DNA of 64,000 nt from Drosophila miranda (lineage: Eukaryota > Arthropoda > Insecta > Diptera > Drosophilidae): NCBI RefSeq assembly GCF_003369915.1, contig NW_022881603.1:35957522-36021521 (forward strand). Reading direction: 5' to 3'. Below are positions 10,645-21,135 of the stretch, piece by piece. Under the pieces are notes generated by a model, which was given only the letters and a program-made list of their open reading frames with translations, made no database searches and was not told where the DNA came from. Numbering within the stretch: position 1 is the stretch's first letter; each line of letters opens with the position of its first letter. The position numbers were made by a program, and so were the translations under genes.

Positions 10645-12909
10645 TTAGAGGGCGGCAACGCGGGTGGCAAGCTGCTCCAGCTCGTTGTAGATGCTGGCTG
10701 GCAGATCGGAGCCCACCTGGGACTCGAAGTAGGTGCGGATATCCTGCACCTCCTGCGACCAGAAGTCCCTGGGCATCGAGAAAAGTTCGCTCTCATCGAT
10801 CTGCTCCTTCATGCCAGTCAGGTTGAGGGCGCCCTCCGAGGGAATGTGTCCAATGGCCGAGTCCACGAAGCAGGACTCTCCGTTGATGCGGCGCAGGACC
10901 CAATCGAGCACACGTGAGTTCTCGCCATATCCGGGCCACATAAACTTGCCCTCGGCACTCTTGCGGAACCAGTTCACATGGAAGATCTTGGGCACCTTTC
11001 CCCTCTTCTCCATGCTCAGCCAGTGGGCCACGTAGTCACCGAAGTTGTACCCAAAGAAGGGGCGCATGGCGAAGGGATCGTGCATGATCACCTTGCCCTT
11101 GTACTCGGCAGCGGCAGTCGACTCGCTCCTCATGGCAGCGCCGATGAAGACGCCGTGGGTCCAGTCGCGGGCCTCGTAGATGAGGGGAACTCCGGCAGGA
11201 CGACGACCTCCGAAAAGCATGGCGAAAATGGGCACGCCAGCCGGATCTTCCCAGGCACCATCGATGATGGGGCACTGAGCGGCGGGGGTGCAGAAGCGAG
11301 AGTTAGGGTGGGCGGCTGGCTTTCCGGAGTCCTTGGTCCAGGGCTTGCCCAGCCAGTCGGTGATCTGCACATTAGGAGCCAGGCTGCTCTCCATTCCCTC
11401 CCAGAAGACGCCGCCGTCGGAGGTGGAGGCAACGTTGGTGAACATGGTATTTTTGAAGACGGTGTTCATGGCAATGGGATTCGTCTCCATCGATGTGCCT
11501 GGCGCAACACCGAAGAAGCCGTTCTCCGGATTGATGGCCCTCAGAACGCCCTTCGAGTCGAACTTCATCCAGGCGATATCGTCGCCCACGCACTCCACCT
11601 TGTAGTCAGCCAGCGAGGGGTTAAGCATGGCCAAGTTGGTCTTTCCACAGGCGGATGGGAAGGCGGCAGTGATGTATTTCTTCTCCCCTTGGGGGTTGGT
11701 GATGCCCAGGATGAGCATGTGCTCGGCCAGCCAGCCCTCGCGCTTGGCAATGGTGCTGCCGATTCTCAGGGCGAAGCACTTCTTGCCTAGCAGCGAGTTT
11801 CCGCCGTAGCCCGAGCCGTAGGAGACGATTCGGTTCTCGGCGGGTTTATGCAGGATGATGGTACGCTCGGGATCGCAAGGCCAGGAGGGCTGTTCCACCT
11901 GGCCGTTGGCTGGGGCTCCGACAGAGTGCAGGGCGCGGACAAACTCCTCTTTTTTGGCCAGATGGCTGAGGACTGAGGCTCCCATACGGGTCATGATTCG
12001 CATAGACGCCACTACGTAGGCGGAGTCGGTAAGCTCAATGCCGATCTTCGAGAGCGGTGAGCCCACGGGGCCCATGCTGAAGGGCACCACGTACATCGTG
12101 CGTCCCTTCATGCATCCGGGGAAGCGCTGCTGAATGGCTGTCTCCATGTCCTTGGGGGAGATCCAGTTTCCCAGAGTTCCCTTCACTCCATCCTGGGGTG
12201 TGGGAATCGTCTCCTCGCGCTGTTCCGTGCAGATGAAGGTCTTGGACTCCACACGCGCCACATCGGCCGGATTGGTACTGGCCAGCCAGCAGTTGTCGTA
12301 CTTGGGCAGGGCCACGATGGTGCCGGCCTCCAGCAGGCTCTTGATGAGCATCTTGTTCTCCAGATGTGCACCTGGTCGGGCTGACACAGGGCGATCCCTT
12401 CCTCCACGAAGCTACGGACGCCCGCTGTGAGGGAGTTGACATCGCCATACGAGATGGGAATGCCGCGGATGTGGCTGTACAGACCGCAGTTCTCCTGTCG
12501 CAGCTTGTGCAGCTGGGGCAGACCGCAACCGTTGGCAGAGCTGGACAGGAGGAGAGAGAAGAGCGGGGGAAACAGGAAATTAATCAAGTGCTTTTCACAT
12601 TTTCAATGGAGTGTCCGAGAACGAGGACGAGGACTGCGACTGCGACTGGGACGGGGTGCCGGTGTCGCATTAATCATGCGGTTTTCATTTATGCAATTAT
12701 GGCTCGCATGAAAAGCAATTACCGCAATTTATACGCTATTTAAATTATTATTTTAAAAATAATATCCGCTACAGTCAAGAGGAGAGTGTGTGGTGGGTTG
12801 GGGTGGGGTTTGTTTGGTTTTCTGTGCGTGGCGTTACGTTGCGTTGCGTGGCCTCTTTTCCCGGGGCAGATACTTACATAACTTTGCTTTGTTCGATGAA
12901 TTCAGGCAT
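10645..12909 (-). pseudogene. Pepck1: Phosphoenolpyruvate carboxykinase (GTP), Pepck1, with frameshifting deletion
   Basis: GTP-dependent PEPCK converts oxaloacetate to phosphoenolpyruvate in gluconeogenesis and glyceroneogenesis. Exon 1 is 12878-12909 (MPEFIEQSKV, donor GTAAGT) and exon 2 is 10645-12540 (acceptor CCAG). Exon joining gives the expected N terminus running into CGLPQLHKLRQENCGLY. At about 12370, after QPDQVHI, the conserved CDGS block is missing. The gap fits a 16-nt deletion and shifts the frame. Downstream the correct frame resumes as a long open frame to 10645, with the kinase P-loop [19 protein letters not shown], and [11 protein letters not shown]. Without the deletion, length would be near the family's ~645 residues. 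Internal initiation at the Met in ENKMLIK would lose the N-terminal ~75 residues. Only this one lesion was seen, so an assembly error must be excluded. Confidence 0.85.
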
Positions 12910-13207
12910 GTTGCTGGTGTTGTATTTTATAGATTTTGGAATAAGCTGCACAGATTTCTTGATTTGCGTTTTACGGCTGTGACTTGTAGAGTCGTGGATA
13001 AATGTTTGGCACTTGGTTTGATTTTTTCGGCAAAATAGGCGAATCTGCTATCACAATTTTCAATTATCACCATTATTGTTTTAGTGTCTTAGTGCGACTC
13101 TCGCTTTCATATGTTCTTCCACAGCTTTTTGTCAAATATCAGCTTGATGCTCAGACCACTGAAAGTAGACTTTTCACTTGATCTTTCCATTTACTCCGGA
13201 CACGAGT

Positions 13208-13244
13208 AACTGATGCCAGATGCCAGGCCGCGCGGCCTTTTATA
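13208..13244 (-). promoter_or_regulatory. Pepck1 core promoter: TATA box and initiator
   Basis: On the minus strand TATAAAAGG (13244-13236) is followed about 33 nt later by TCAGTT (13213-13208), a match to the Drosophila initiator TCAKTY. The predicted start is near 13211, about 300 nt before the exon 1 ATG at 12909. This suits a strongly regulated metabolic gene and appears undamaged although the coding region is broken. Confidence 0.65.
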
Positions 13245-15097
13245 CGCTGCCGGCGGGTGCCTCGGCGTTCGGCTCCGCGATCGTGTCCGATCGGTGCGCT
13301 TGCGAGCGAGAGCGCCGATTGGTCACCGTTGGGAGGCTCGCCGATTGTTTTGGTTTTTCACAGAGGCAGAACCGGTGTAGCAGGGCGAGATCGGGCGAGG
13401 CGGTGGAGGCGGTGGAGTGCCCCCACCTGGAAACAGCTCAAGTACCAGAGAGCATTTTCTAGTGTGTTTGCCGCTGACTTCGCGCCAATCGGGTATTGAT
13501 AAGAGCCTCACTGAGCCGCGGCATTTGTTGTTATTTTGATGTTTTGCCATTTTCCCGTTGTTAATTTAATTACTTTGTTTTTGGTTGTTTATGCTTTTAT
13601 TGGACGCGGGGCCTGGCAAAAATAGATCCCAGTATACGGCAACAGGGTGTGAGCGGGTGCGGCTCTAACCGAAACAGCTGTGTCCACGGCCGTGGGTATA
13701 TTCTGGTCCAATCTGCGGTGCAATAAGTGGATGGAGACCTCTACACGCGCCCTCCTACGCCTCCAAAACATCACGAGGCGCACTCGGATTCGATTCAATT
13801 TTTTTCTCTCTCCTTGGACCCGTGCCAAATCAAAAATATTCTCGGTTTTTATTTTTATTTGCGAAACTGGTGACGGAAAATTTGTGTGATGATTTCTGCT
13901 GGTCCCCCTCTCCACCGTTGACCGTGGCCGGATTGGAGGCCAACGCATTCATGTGACTCTTGCCGGGGCCCAAGAATAGCCGCGAATGGTTGTCATGTGT
14001 TTTCTCGCGCTCTCTCGCTCTTTCTCCGCGTGGAAGGATAAATGAAGGTGCCGTTCGGACGACTTTGCCCCGCTCCATGCTGCCTCAGTCCCTTTCGGGA
14101 AACCGTTGCAAATCCGGTTCCGCCGTTCACTTACCCTAGATCCAGACACAGAAGGGACTGTATCGAGCAGGCCTTGGGGAACCCAAGCCCAGCCCACTCC
14201 CTCTGCCTCTCCGCTCCACCTAGTAGGACTGGTCCATTTCCAGTTTCACACACACGCTTCGTGCCATTTTTTTGGCGGTTTATTTATAAACTATGGACTT
14301 GTTTTTCTAGTTGTGCCTGATGTCTGATAATCTTCATCATCGGCGTCAATTGCCGGACTCTGGCACTGTTGTCTCCGCTCCTGTTCTACTATCTCCTCCA
14401 CCTGGTCCTCTCCTCACCCACACAGCAAGCGCGTTTCTGCCGAGTCGATCTTATATTGCATTTACGTCAATAGACATTCCCCAGCCCCAGCTCCAGTGCT
14501 GGAAGACAGGGTACGTAATAAATACACATGTACATGGATGTACCCAAGTGATCTGAATGTGGGACAGCCAGGCGGAGGGTTATCAGCTGACGAGCCTCTA
14601 GGGGCGTCTAAATATAGAGCTGGCACCGTCTGTAACCCGGATCTTGATTGGCACCCAGGAAATTTTCCTAGGGGTTCAGTTATACAAGCCCCCCTTCGGC
14701 CAGAGCACAGCCCGGATCTCTTCTTCTTCTTGCCAACGACAGAAGAAGGCCCATGCCAGCGACCGTTATCGAACCGAGGCGTGGCGTTGGAACATCACAC
14801 CACACTCGTTCCGTCGATAATCAGGCCCTGGAAACCCGGTGTGGGTCCCCGTACCCGTCCCCATGCAGCCTTCGACAGTTCTTTCTTTGGATTTCTTGGG
14901 ACTTTTTGGATTCTTTTGGCATTTTATTTGCTTGTTTTCCATCGCTGCGATCTTCTGATAACTCGGGTTAAAAGGCATTTTGGATTTATACGTCGCGGCG
15001 GACACTGATAAGCCATTGGGCCACGCCCCAATACCGATCCCATCCCGAAATAAATGTCTTCGATGCCGAATTTGTTGGTGTATAAAAATCGTTTCGT
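13245..15097. other. Intergenic region between Pepck1 and Pepck2
   Basis: No gene is recognised. This should hold upstream regulatory DNA of Pepck1 and the 3' flank of Pepck2. Open frames here have no family motif and are treated as chance. Confidence 0.5.
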
Positions 15098-15103
15098 TTT
15101 ATT
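15098..15103 (-). terminator. Polyadenylation signal of the Pepck2 pseudogene
   Basis: AATAAA on the minus strand, 51 nt beyond the Pepck2 stop codon (15154-15156). Confidence 0.5.
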
Positions 15104-15153
15104 TTATGCAATTAGGTCTTAGATTAGAAAGAGTAACCTATGGAACACACACA

Positions 15154-17057
15154 TCACATGTTGGCCACACGCGCCTTCAGCTCCGTCAGCTGCTCGGCCA
15201 CGGGGCGTGGCAGATGGCCGCCCACCTGCTCCTCGAAGTATCGCTCAATCTCGAGGGCCTCCTGCTGCCAGAAGGCCTTGGAAGATCGAAGAGCTGGGAG
15301 AGATCAATGTTGCCCTCGATCCCTGACACGTTCAGGGCACCCTTGCTAGGCAGTCGACCAATAGGCGAGTCCTCGAAGCACTTCTCGCCCTGCACCCGCC
15401 GGAAGATCCAGTTCAGGACGCGCGAGTTGTCCCCGAATCCCGGAATCCCACAGGAACTTGCCCTCGCTGCTCTTGCGGAACCAGTTTACGTGGACACACA
15501 CCGTGCCCCTCTTCTCCATGCTCAGCCAGTGGCTCAGATAGTCCCCAAAGTTGTACCCAAAGAAGGGGCGCATGGCGAAGAGATCGTGCATGATGGTCTT
15601 GCCCTTGTGCTCGGCCGCGGCAGTCTACTCGCTCCTCATGGCAGCGCCGATGAAGACGCCGTGGGTCCAGTCGCGGGCCTCGTACACGAGGGGAACTCCT
15701 GCGGGTCGACGGCCCCCGAAGAGAATTACGGAAATCGGCACGCCGGCACTGTCCTCCCAGGCGGGGTCAATTATTGGACACTGCGTGGCGGGAGTGCAGA
15801 ATCTGGAATTGGGATGGGCGGCCGGCTTGCCCGACTCCTTCGACCATAGCTTGCCCAGCCAGTCGGTGACTGTCAGGTCCTTCAGCTGAGCGGACTCCAT
15901 GCCCTCCCAGTAGACGCCTCCGTCGGAGGTGGAGGCCACATTGGTGAAGACCGTATTGCGGAAGATCGTGTCCATGGCAATGGTATTTGTGGCCCGCGAC
16001 GTGCCAGGCGCCACTCCAAAGAATCCGTTCTCCGGATTGGTGGCCCTCAGAACGCCCTTCGCGTCGAACTTCATCCAGGCTATGTCATCGCCCACGCACT
16101 CAACCTTGTAGCCGGGCAGGCTAGGCGTCATCATAGCCAAATTGGTCTTTCCACAGGCGGACGGGAAGGCGGCTGCCACGTAGATCTTCTTTCCTTCGGG
16201 ATTGGTGATGCCCAGGATGAGCATGTGTTCGGCCAGCCAGCCCTCACGCTTGGCAATGGGGCTACCGATTCTCAGGGCGAAGCACTTCTTGCCCAACAGC
16301 GAGTTACCGCCGTATCCTGAGCCGTAGGAGACTATCTCATTATCGGCGGGCTTGTGCAGAATGATCGTCCGCTCGGGATCGCAGGGCCAGGAGGACTGGA
16401 CCTGCACACCGCTCTTGGGTGTGCCCACCGAGTGCAGACACTTGACGAACTGGCCATCACCCTCGCGGAGCACGTCCAGAACTGGGTTGCCGGCCCGCGT
16501 CATGATCTTCATGGACTCCACGACGTAGGGCGAGTCTGTGATCTCAATGCCGATCTTTGAGAGCGGCGATCCCACGGGTCCCATGCTGAAGGGGATCACG
16601 TACATGGTGCGTCCCTTCATGCAGCCAGGGAAGAGTTCTCCGATGGCCGCCTGCAAGTCCGCCTCCGAGATCCAGTTCCCAAGAGTTCCGGGCGTCGCCC
16701 TCGGAGTCACCGGCACCGTCTGCTCCCTGCGCTCGGTGCAGATGAACGTCTTGGACTCCACACGCGCCACATCCGCCGGATTGGTCCTGGCCAGCCAGCA
16801 GTTCTCGTACTTGGGCAGCGGCAGAATAGTTCCCTGCTTCAGCATGAGGCCCTGGAGCAACTTGCTCTCCCCCGCACTTCCGTCGCAGATGTGCACCCGC
16901 TCCGGCTAGCACAGATCGACGCACTTCTCCACGTACTGCTTGACGGCGGGAGTGAGGACCTTGTCATATTGGTATGGGGATCATACTGCACGGACAGGGA
17001 GCGGCAGACCAGTCGAAAGTTGTAGCTCTTCGGTGGGCCAACGAGGCTGCGGTAAAG
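15154..17057 (-). pseudogene. Pepck2: Phosphoenolpyruvate carboxykinase (GTP), Pepck2, multiply disrupted
   Basis: Second PEPCK, tandem to Pepck1 in the same orientation as in other Drosophila. The main open segment (15628-16905) holds [25 protein letters not shown] and [11 protein letters not shown]. Lesions seen, in gene order: a frameshift near 16960 before the DKVL-type N-terminal block; TAG at 16908-16906 where a glutamine codon is expected (LC-stop-PERVH); TAG at 15627-15625 where Pepck1 has TCG serine; loss of about 6 nt near 15500 before HVNWF; a frameshifting GAATCCC tandem duplication near 15440; and a frameshift near 15277. The C terminus ARVANM and stop remain. An acceptor CCGCAG near 17057 marks the start of this exon; the first exon is not identified. 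Clearly non-functional. Confidence 0.9.
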
Positions 17058-17255
17058 AACAGATGGCGAGGGAAGGTGTTAGCTAATATCAGAGTTAGGT
17101 AATATCTTCATTCGACAGGTAGAATGTAAAAAGAGGTTGGGTTATCTTCGTGCCGGGCCTACCTAATGTGCCAAGACCTTCACCTACAACAGCCTTTCCG
17201 ACAGCTGTGCTGCGGATCGTCGCGATAGCGCACTACAAGAGCCGAGCACAAAATG

Positions 17256-17835
17256 GTCAAGGTCCGATATCACAGGAGTGTGGATACCAAATTTGGTTGC
17301 TCTGGCTCTTATAGGTTCTGAGATCCTTGAACTCATATTTTGCAATTGGCAAAACCGACCATGAAACCTGTGTGTTAGAGAGAGACAGAGCGAGAAAGAA
17401 TGAAATTGTTTTCTTGATTCTGGCTATAATAATTATACGATCTGGTTCAGCACTCTGGAAGATATAGTCATATTCTACGATTCTGCGTTTTTAGTTTTCT
17501 CGTATCGTCGAAATTGTGGATGCCACAGATTTTCGCCCTTTGTGGGTCGGAAGTGGGCGGGGCAAAGTTTTGAAATATTCTTGACATATCTCAGAAGTCT
17601 GGATCCAAAACATCGTTGCTCTAGCTCTTATAGTCTGTGAGCACTAGATGCTGAAGGGGACGGACAGACGAACGGACGGACAGACAGACATGGCTCAATC
17701 GACTCGGCTATTGATGCTGATCAAGAATATATATACTTTATGGGGTCGGAAACGATTCCATCTGGACGTTACACACATTCACTTTTACCACAGATCTAAT
17801 ATACCCCAATACTCATTTTGAGTATCGGGTATAAA
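17256..17835 (+). mobile_element. DINE-1-type Helitron, copy 3, 5'-truncated
   Basis: About 580 bp. It begins in the middle of the element (GGTCCGATATCACAGGAGTG) and keeps the GACG microsatellite and terminal hairpin ending GGGTATAA. A short A-rich spacer separates it from copy 4. Confidence 0.8.
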
Positions 17836-17856
17836 CAGAAAACTGAAAGCAAACAA

Positions 17857-18593
17857 AAAACGAGGGGGAACGTTGTGAGTTGCAGCGGACACCGCAACTC
17901 TACAGTTATACCCGATACTAAGTCAGTATGGCTCTCCTGCGGCAGACGCCGCTAATATTAAACGACACGACAAAGAGTGCGTGCGAGAGAGACAGAAAAT
18001 CAGTCTGAGCGTGACGTCGGGCGCTGCGTAGCCAGTGCAAATTGATTTGTTCCTTTTGGCTATAAAAATAATCTGATCTGATCCAGATTCAGCAATCTGA
18101 TAGATATGGTCATTATCTATGATTCTGCGTTTTTAGTTTTCTCGAATCTGCAATATTGTGGATGCAACAGATTTTCGTCCTTTGTGGTGCCGGGGGTTGG
18201 GGCGAAATTTCGAGATATACGTTTTGTAGTGAGATCTAACAGGAAAGCGGATGCTAAATTTGGTTACTCTAGCGTTAATAGTCTCTGAGATTTGTGGATG
18301 CCCCAGATTTTCGTCCTTTGCGCGGCCGAAAGGGGGTTTGGCGAAATTTTGACACGAAACCGTCAAGGTCCGATATCATAGGAGTGTGGACACCAAATTT
18401 GGTTGCTCTAGCTCTTATGGTTTCTGAGATCCTTGAACTCATATTTTGCAATTGGCAAAACCGACCATGAAACCTGTGTGTTAGAGAGAGACAGAGAAAG
18501 AATGAAATTGTTTTCTTGATTCTGGCTATAATAATTATACGATCTGGTTGAGATTTTGCACTCTAGAAGATATAGTCATCTTCTGCGATTCTA
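17857..18593 (+). mobile_element. DINE-1-type Helitron, copy 4, 3'-truncated
   Basis: Starts with the complete left end (CGAGGGGGAACGTTGTGAG and its inverted repeat) and breaks off at TTCTGCGATTCT, where copy 5 begins. It lacks the microsatellite and terminal hairpin. The three fragments at 17.25-19.2 kb are in the same direction, suggesting a tandem array or repeated insertion with deletion. Confidence 0.8.
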
Positions 18594-19215
18594 CACCGCA
18601 ACTCTACAGTTATGCCCGATACTAAGTCAGTATGGATCTCCTCCGGCAGACGCCGCTAATATTAAACGACACGACAAAGAGTGCGTACGAGAGAGACAGA
18701 AAATCAGTCTGAGCGTGACGTCGGGCGCTGCGTAGCCAGTGAAAATTGATTTGTCCCTTTTGGCTATAAAAATTATCTGATCTGATCCAGATTCAGCAAC
18801 CGGATAGATATGGTCGTTATCTACGATTCTGCGCTTTCTCGTATCGTCGAAATTGTGGATGCCACAGATTTTCGCCCTTTGTGGGGGCGGAAGTGGGCGG
18901 GGCAAAGTTTTGAAATATTCTTGTAGCAGTGACATATCACAGAAGTCTGGATCCAAAACATCGTTGCTCTAGCTCTTATAGTCTTTGAGCACTAGGCGCT
19001 GAAGGGGACGGGCAGACGGACAGACGGACGGACGGATAGACGGAAAGACGGACAGACGGACAGACAGACATGGCTCAATCGACTCGGCTATTGATGCTGA
19101 TCAAGAATATATATACTTTAGGGTTTAGGAAACGATTCCTTCTGGACGTTACACACATCCACTTTTACCACAAATCTAATATACCCCAATACTCATTTTG
19201 AGTATCGGGTATAAA
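18594..19215 (+). mobile_element. DINE-1-type Helitron, copy 5, internally deleted
   Basis: Begins inside the left inverted repeat (ACACCGCAACTCTAC), lacks the middle repeats (jump near 18833, GCGCTTTCTCGTATC), and keeps the microsatellite (about 19009-19068) and terminal hairpin. Confidence 0.8.
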
Positions 19216-19218
19216 AAC

Positions 19219-19241
19219 CATGTCTACACATTGTAGACATG
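19219..19241. repeat. Perfect 10-bp inverted repeat
   Basis: CATGTCTACA, loop CAT, TGTAGACATG. It lies 4 nt after Helitron copy 5. No function is assigned. Confidence 0.6.
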
Positions 19242-20082
19242 ATACGTTACACAGTGCAAAGTCCATGGCAAGTCACCGAACCTCGCCCCCACCCAGACCC
19301 AGTCCACCGTCAAAACGATAAGTTTACACGCGTTCAGGGCTGCCCCATTCGTGACGTCACAGACATACAGACAGCCAACATATCATTCAATGCTATCCGC
19401 ATGACGCCACAGATGTTCGAGGTCGGTTGACCGCTTCCCTCCATCTCTCTATCTCGCGGTTTATTTTTGCCTTCGATTCCCCTTACAGAGTACGTACTCC
19501 TCAACAGGGAAAGCACTTAGAGCATTTGAAAGAAAGGATGGAATTTTTCTAGGTTATTTTATGCTTCGTTGTGGCGATAGTGGTCTTCTTTTATTTTTAC
19601 TGCGAAAAGAAAATACGAAGAATTTTCAGAAAGCGCGTGTTTCCTTCAGTTAATTTGCATGAGTTTTTATATGGAAAACGTACATATCTCAGACCAGGAA
19701 TATAAATAGTGATACATATGTACGTATGTATGTATATGCACACTTGGCAACAGATATTAAGCGTGTCAGCTGATTCAACAGATTTTCCACAACAAAATGA
19801 TAAATTTGGAAACGGAACTGTACTTCTGGTATTATTGTAAAAGATTCTCAAAACTGGTTTTAGATGGGGGTTCACTAGCCTTGGCCCTCCGCCTTAGATT
19901 CGGCACTGAACGGAATACAAACAAGCAGAAGATTGCTTGCCCCTGAGTCCTTATCGAGTGCGAAGCTATCGTTTGAAGACAACTGCCTATCGAATATTAG
20001 GCAATGGTTGATCTGAATCGAATCGCTTCCAATGTAATAGTTACGTGAGAGCTGATCACGAGGAAAGCCTTATCTTATCGTT
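19242..20082. other. Non-coding stretch between Helitron copies 5 and 6
   Basis: No gene recognised. Contains a CRE-like TGACGTCA at about 19352-19359 and a TATG-type microsatellite near 19718-19738. Probably original single-copy DNA between repeats. Confidence 0.4.
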
Positions 20083-20535
20083 TTTATACCCGATACTCAA
20101 AATGAGTATTGGGGTATATTAGATTTGTGGTAAAAGTGGATGTGTGTAACGTCCAGAAGGAATCGTTTCCGACCCCATAAAGTATATATATTCTTGATCA
20201 GCATCAATAGCCGAGTCGATTGAGCCCTTTCTGTCTGTCCGTCTGTCCGTCTGTCCGTCCGTCCGTTCGTCCGTCCGTCCGTCTGTCCGTCTGTCCGTCC
20301 CTATTAGCGCCTAGTGCTCAAAGACTATAAGAGCTAGAGCAACGATGTTTTGGATCCAGACTTCTGTGATATGTCACTGCTACAAAAATATTTCAAAACT
20401 TCGCCCCGCCCACTTCCGCCCCACAAAGGACGAAAATCTGTGGCAACCACAATTTTAAAAATACGAGAAAACAAAAAACGCAGAATCGTGGAGAATGACC
20501 ATATCTTTTAGACTGCAGAATTTGAATAAGATCGT
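20083..20535 (-). mobile_element. DINE-1-type Helitron, copy 6, right-end half
   Basis: Opposite orientation to the other copies. It begins with the terminal hairpin (ATACCCGATACTCAAAATGAGTATTGGGGTAT) and the GTCC/GTCT microsatellite, and stops at the ATCGT target site where a BEL element entered. The remainder is at 23664-24358. Confidence 0.9.
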
Positions 20536-20907
20536 TGTTCGGAGCAGAACCCAGCCGATTAGCTGCTTGCCAAATAGCACCTATTTCTTGGCCCTCAGCC
20601 GCTTATTTTGTTTGTTACTTATGTCTATGTCACTCATTTGTTTGTTAAAGCTCTGCGCTTGCTTGCCCTGCTAAACGCTCTCTGCCAGCTCGCTCTTCGC
20701 TATCTCCGCTTTGCGTCTGCCTACCGACGTCGGCCGAGCGAAGCTGCGCTTAGCGATCGGAGCGGCAATGTAAAGGGCAGGCAAGCCACACTTGCAATTT
20801 GGATGTCACGCATTAAAGAACATATCGTAATTTTATTTCTGCGCCGAGTTTTATTTAATTCGAAATAATTAGTCGGCCGATTGGGGATAAAAAACATTAT
20901 CTCCACA
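20536..20907 (+). repeat. 5' LTR of the non-autonomous BEL element
   Basis: 372 bp, TGTTCGG...CTCCACA. It carries about 178 bp (from CTCCGCTTTGCG to AGTCGGCCGAT) that are absent from the 3' LTR. Confidence 0.9.
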
Positions 20908-20914
20908 TAAAATT

Positions 20915-20932
20915 TGGTGACCCCGACGTGAT
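20915..20932 (+). other. Primer-binding site for tRNA-Trp
   Basis: TGGTGACCCCGACGTGAT matches the complement of the 3' end of Drosophila tRNA-Trp plus CCA, as recalled, and lies 7 nt after the 5' LTR. Confidence 0.75.
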
Positions 20933-21135
20933 CTCTGAGTTGCAGTGTCAATTAATAATCATTCGCGATCGACATTCGTTAGCCCTAGCAAATTTTCGGC
21001 GGCTAAGCACAATTCGGTGCTAAAACACACTTACAGCATTAGCTGTAATCCCTTTGCTTTCGGTTCCCACGTTTATACGTACATATACAGGGTGTCTTTT
21101 TCGGTCGTGCTGAGTGACTCTTTTAAAACCTCAAC

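Noticed and set aside
10978..11790. 270-codon plus-strand frame inside Pepck1
   Set aside because: Antisense shadow of a GC-rich conserved coding exon.
14980..15849. 289-codon plus-strand frame over Pepck2
   Set aside because: Antisense shadow of the Pepck2 pseudogene.
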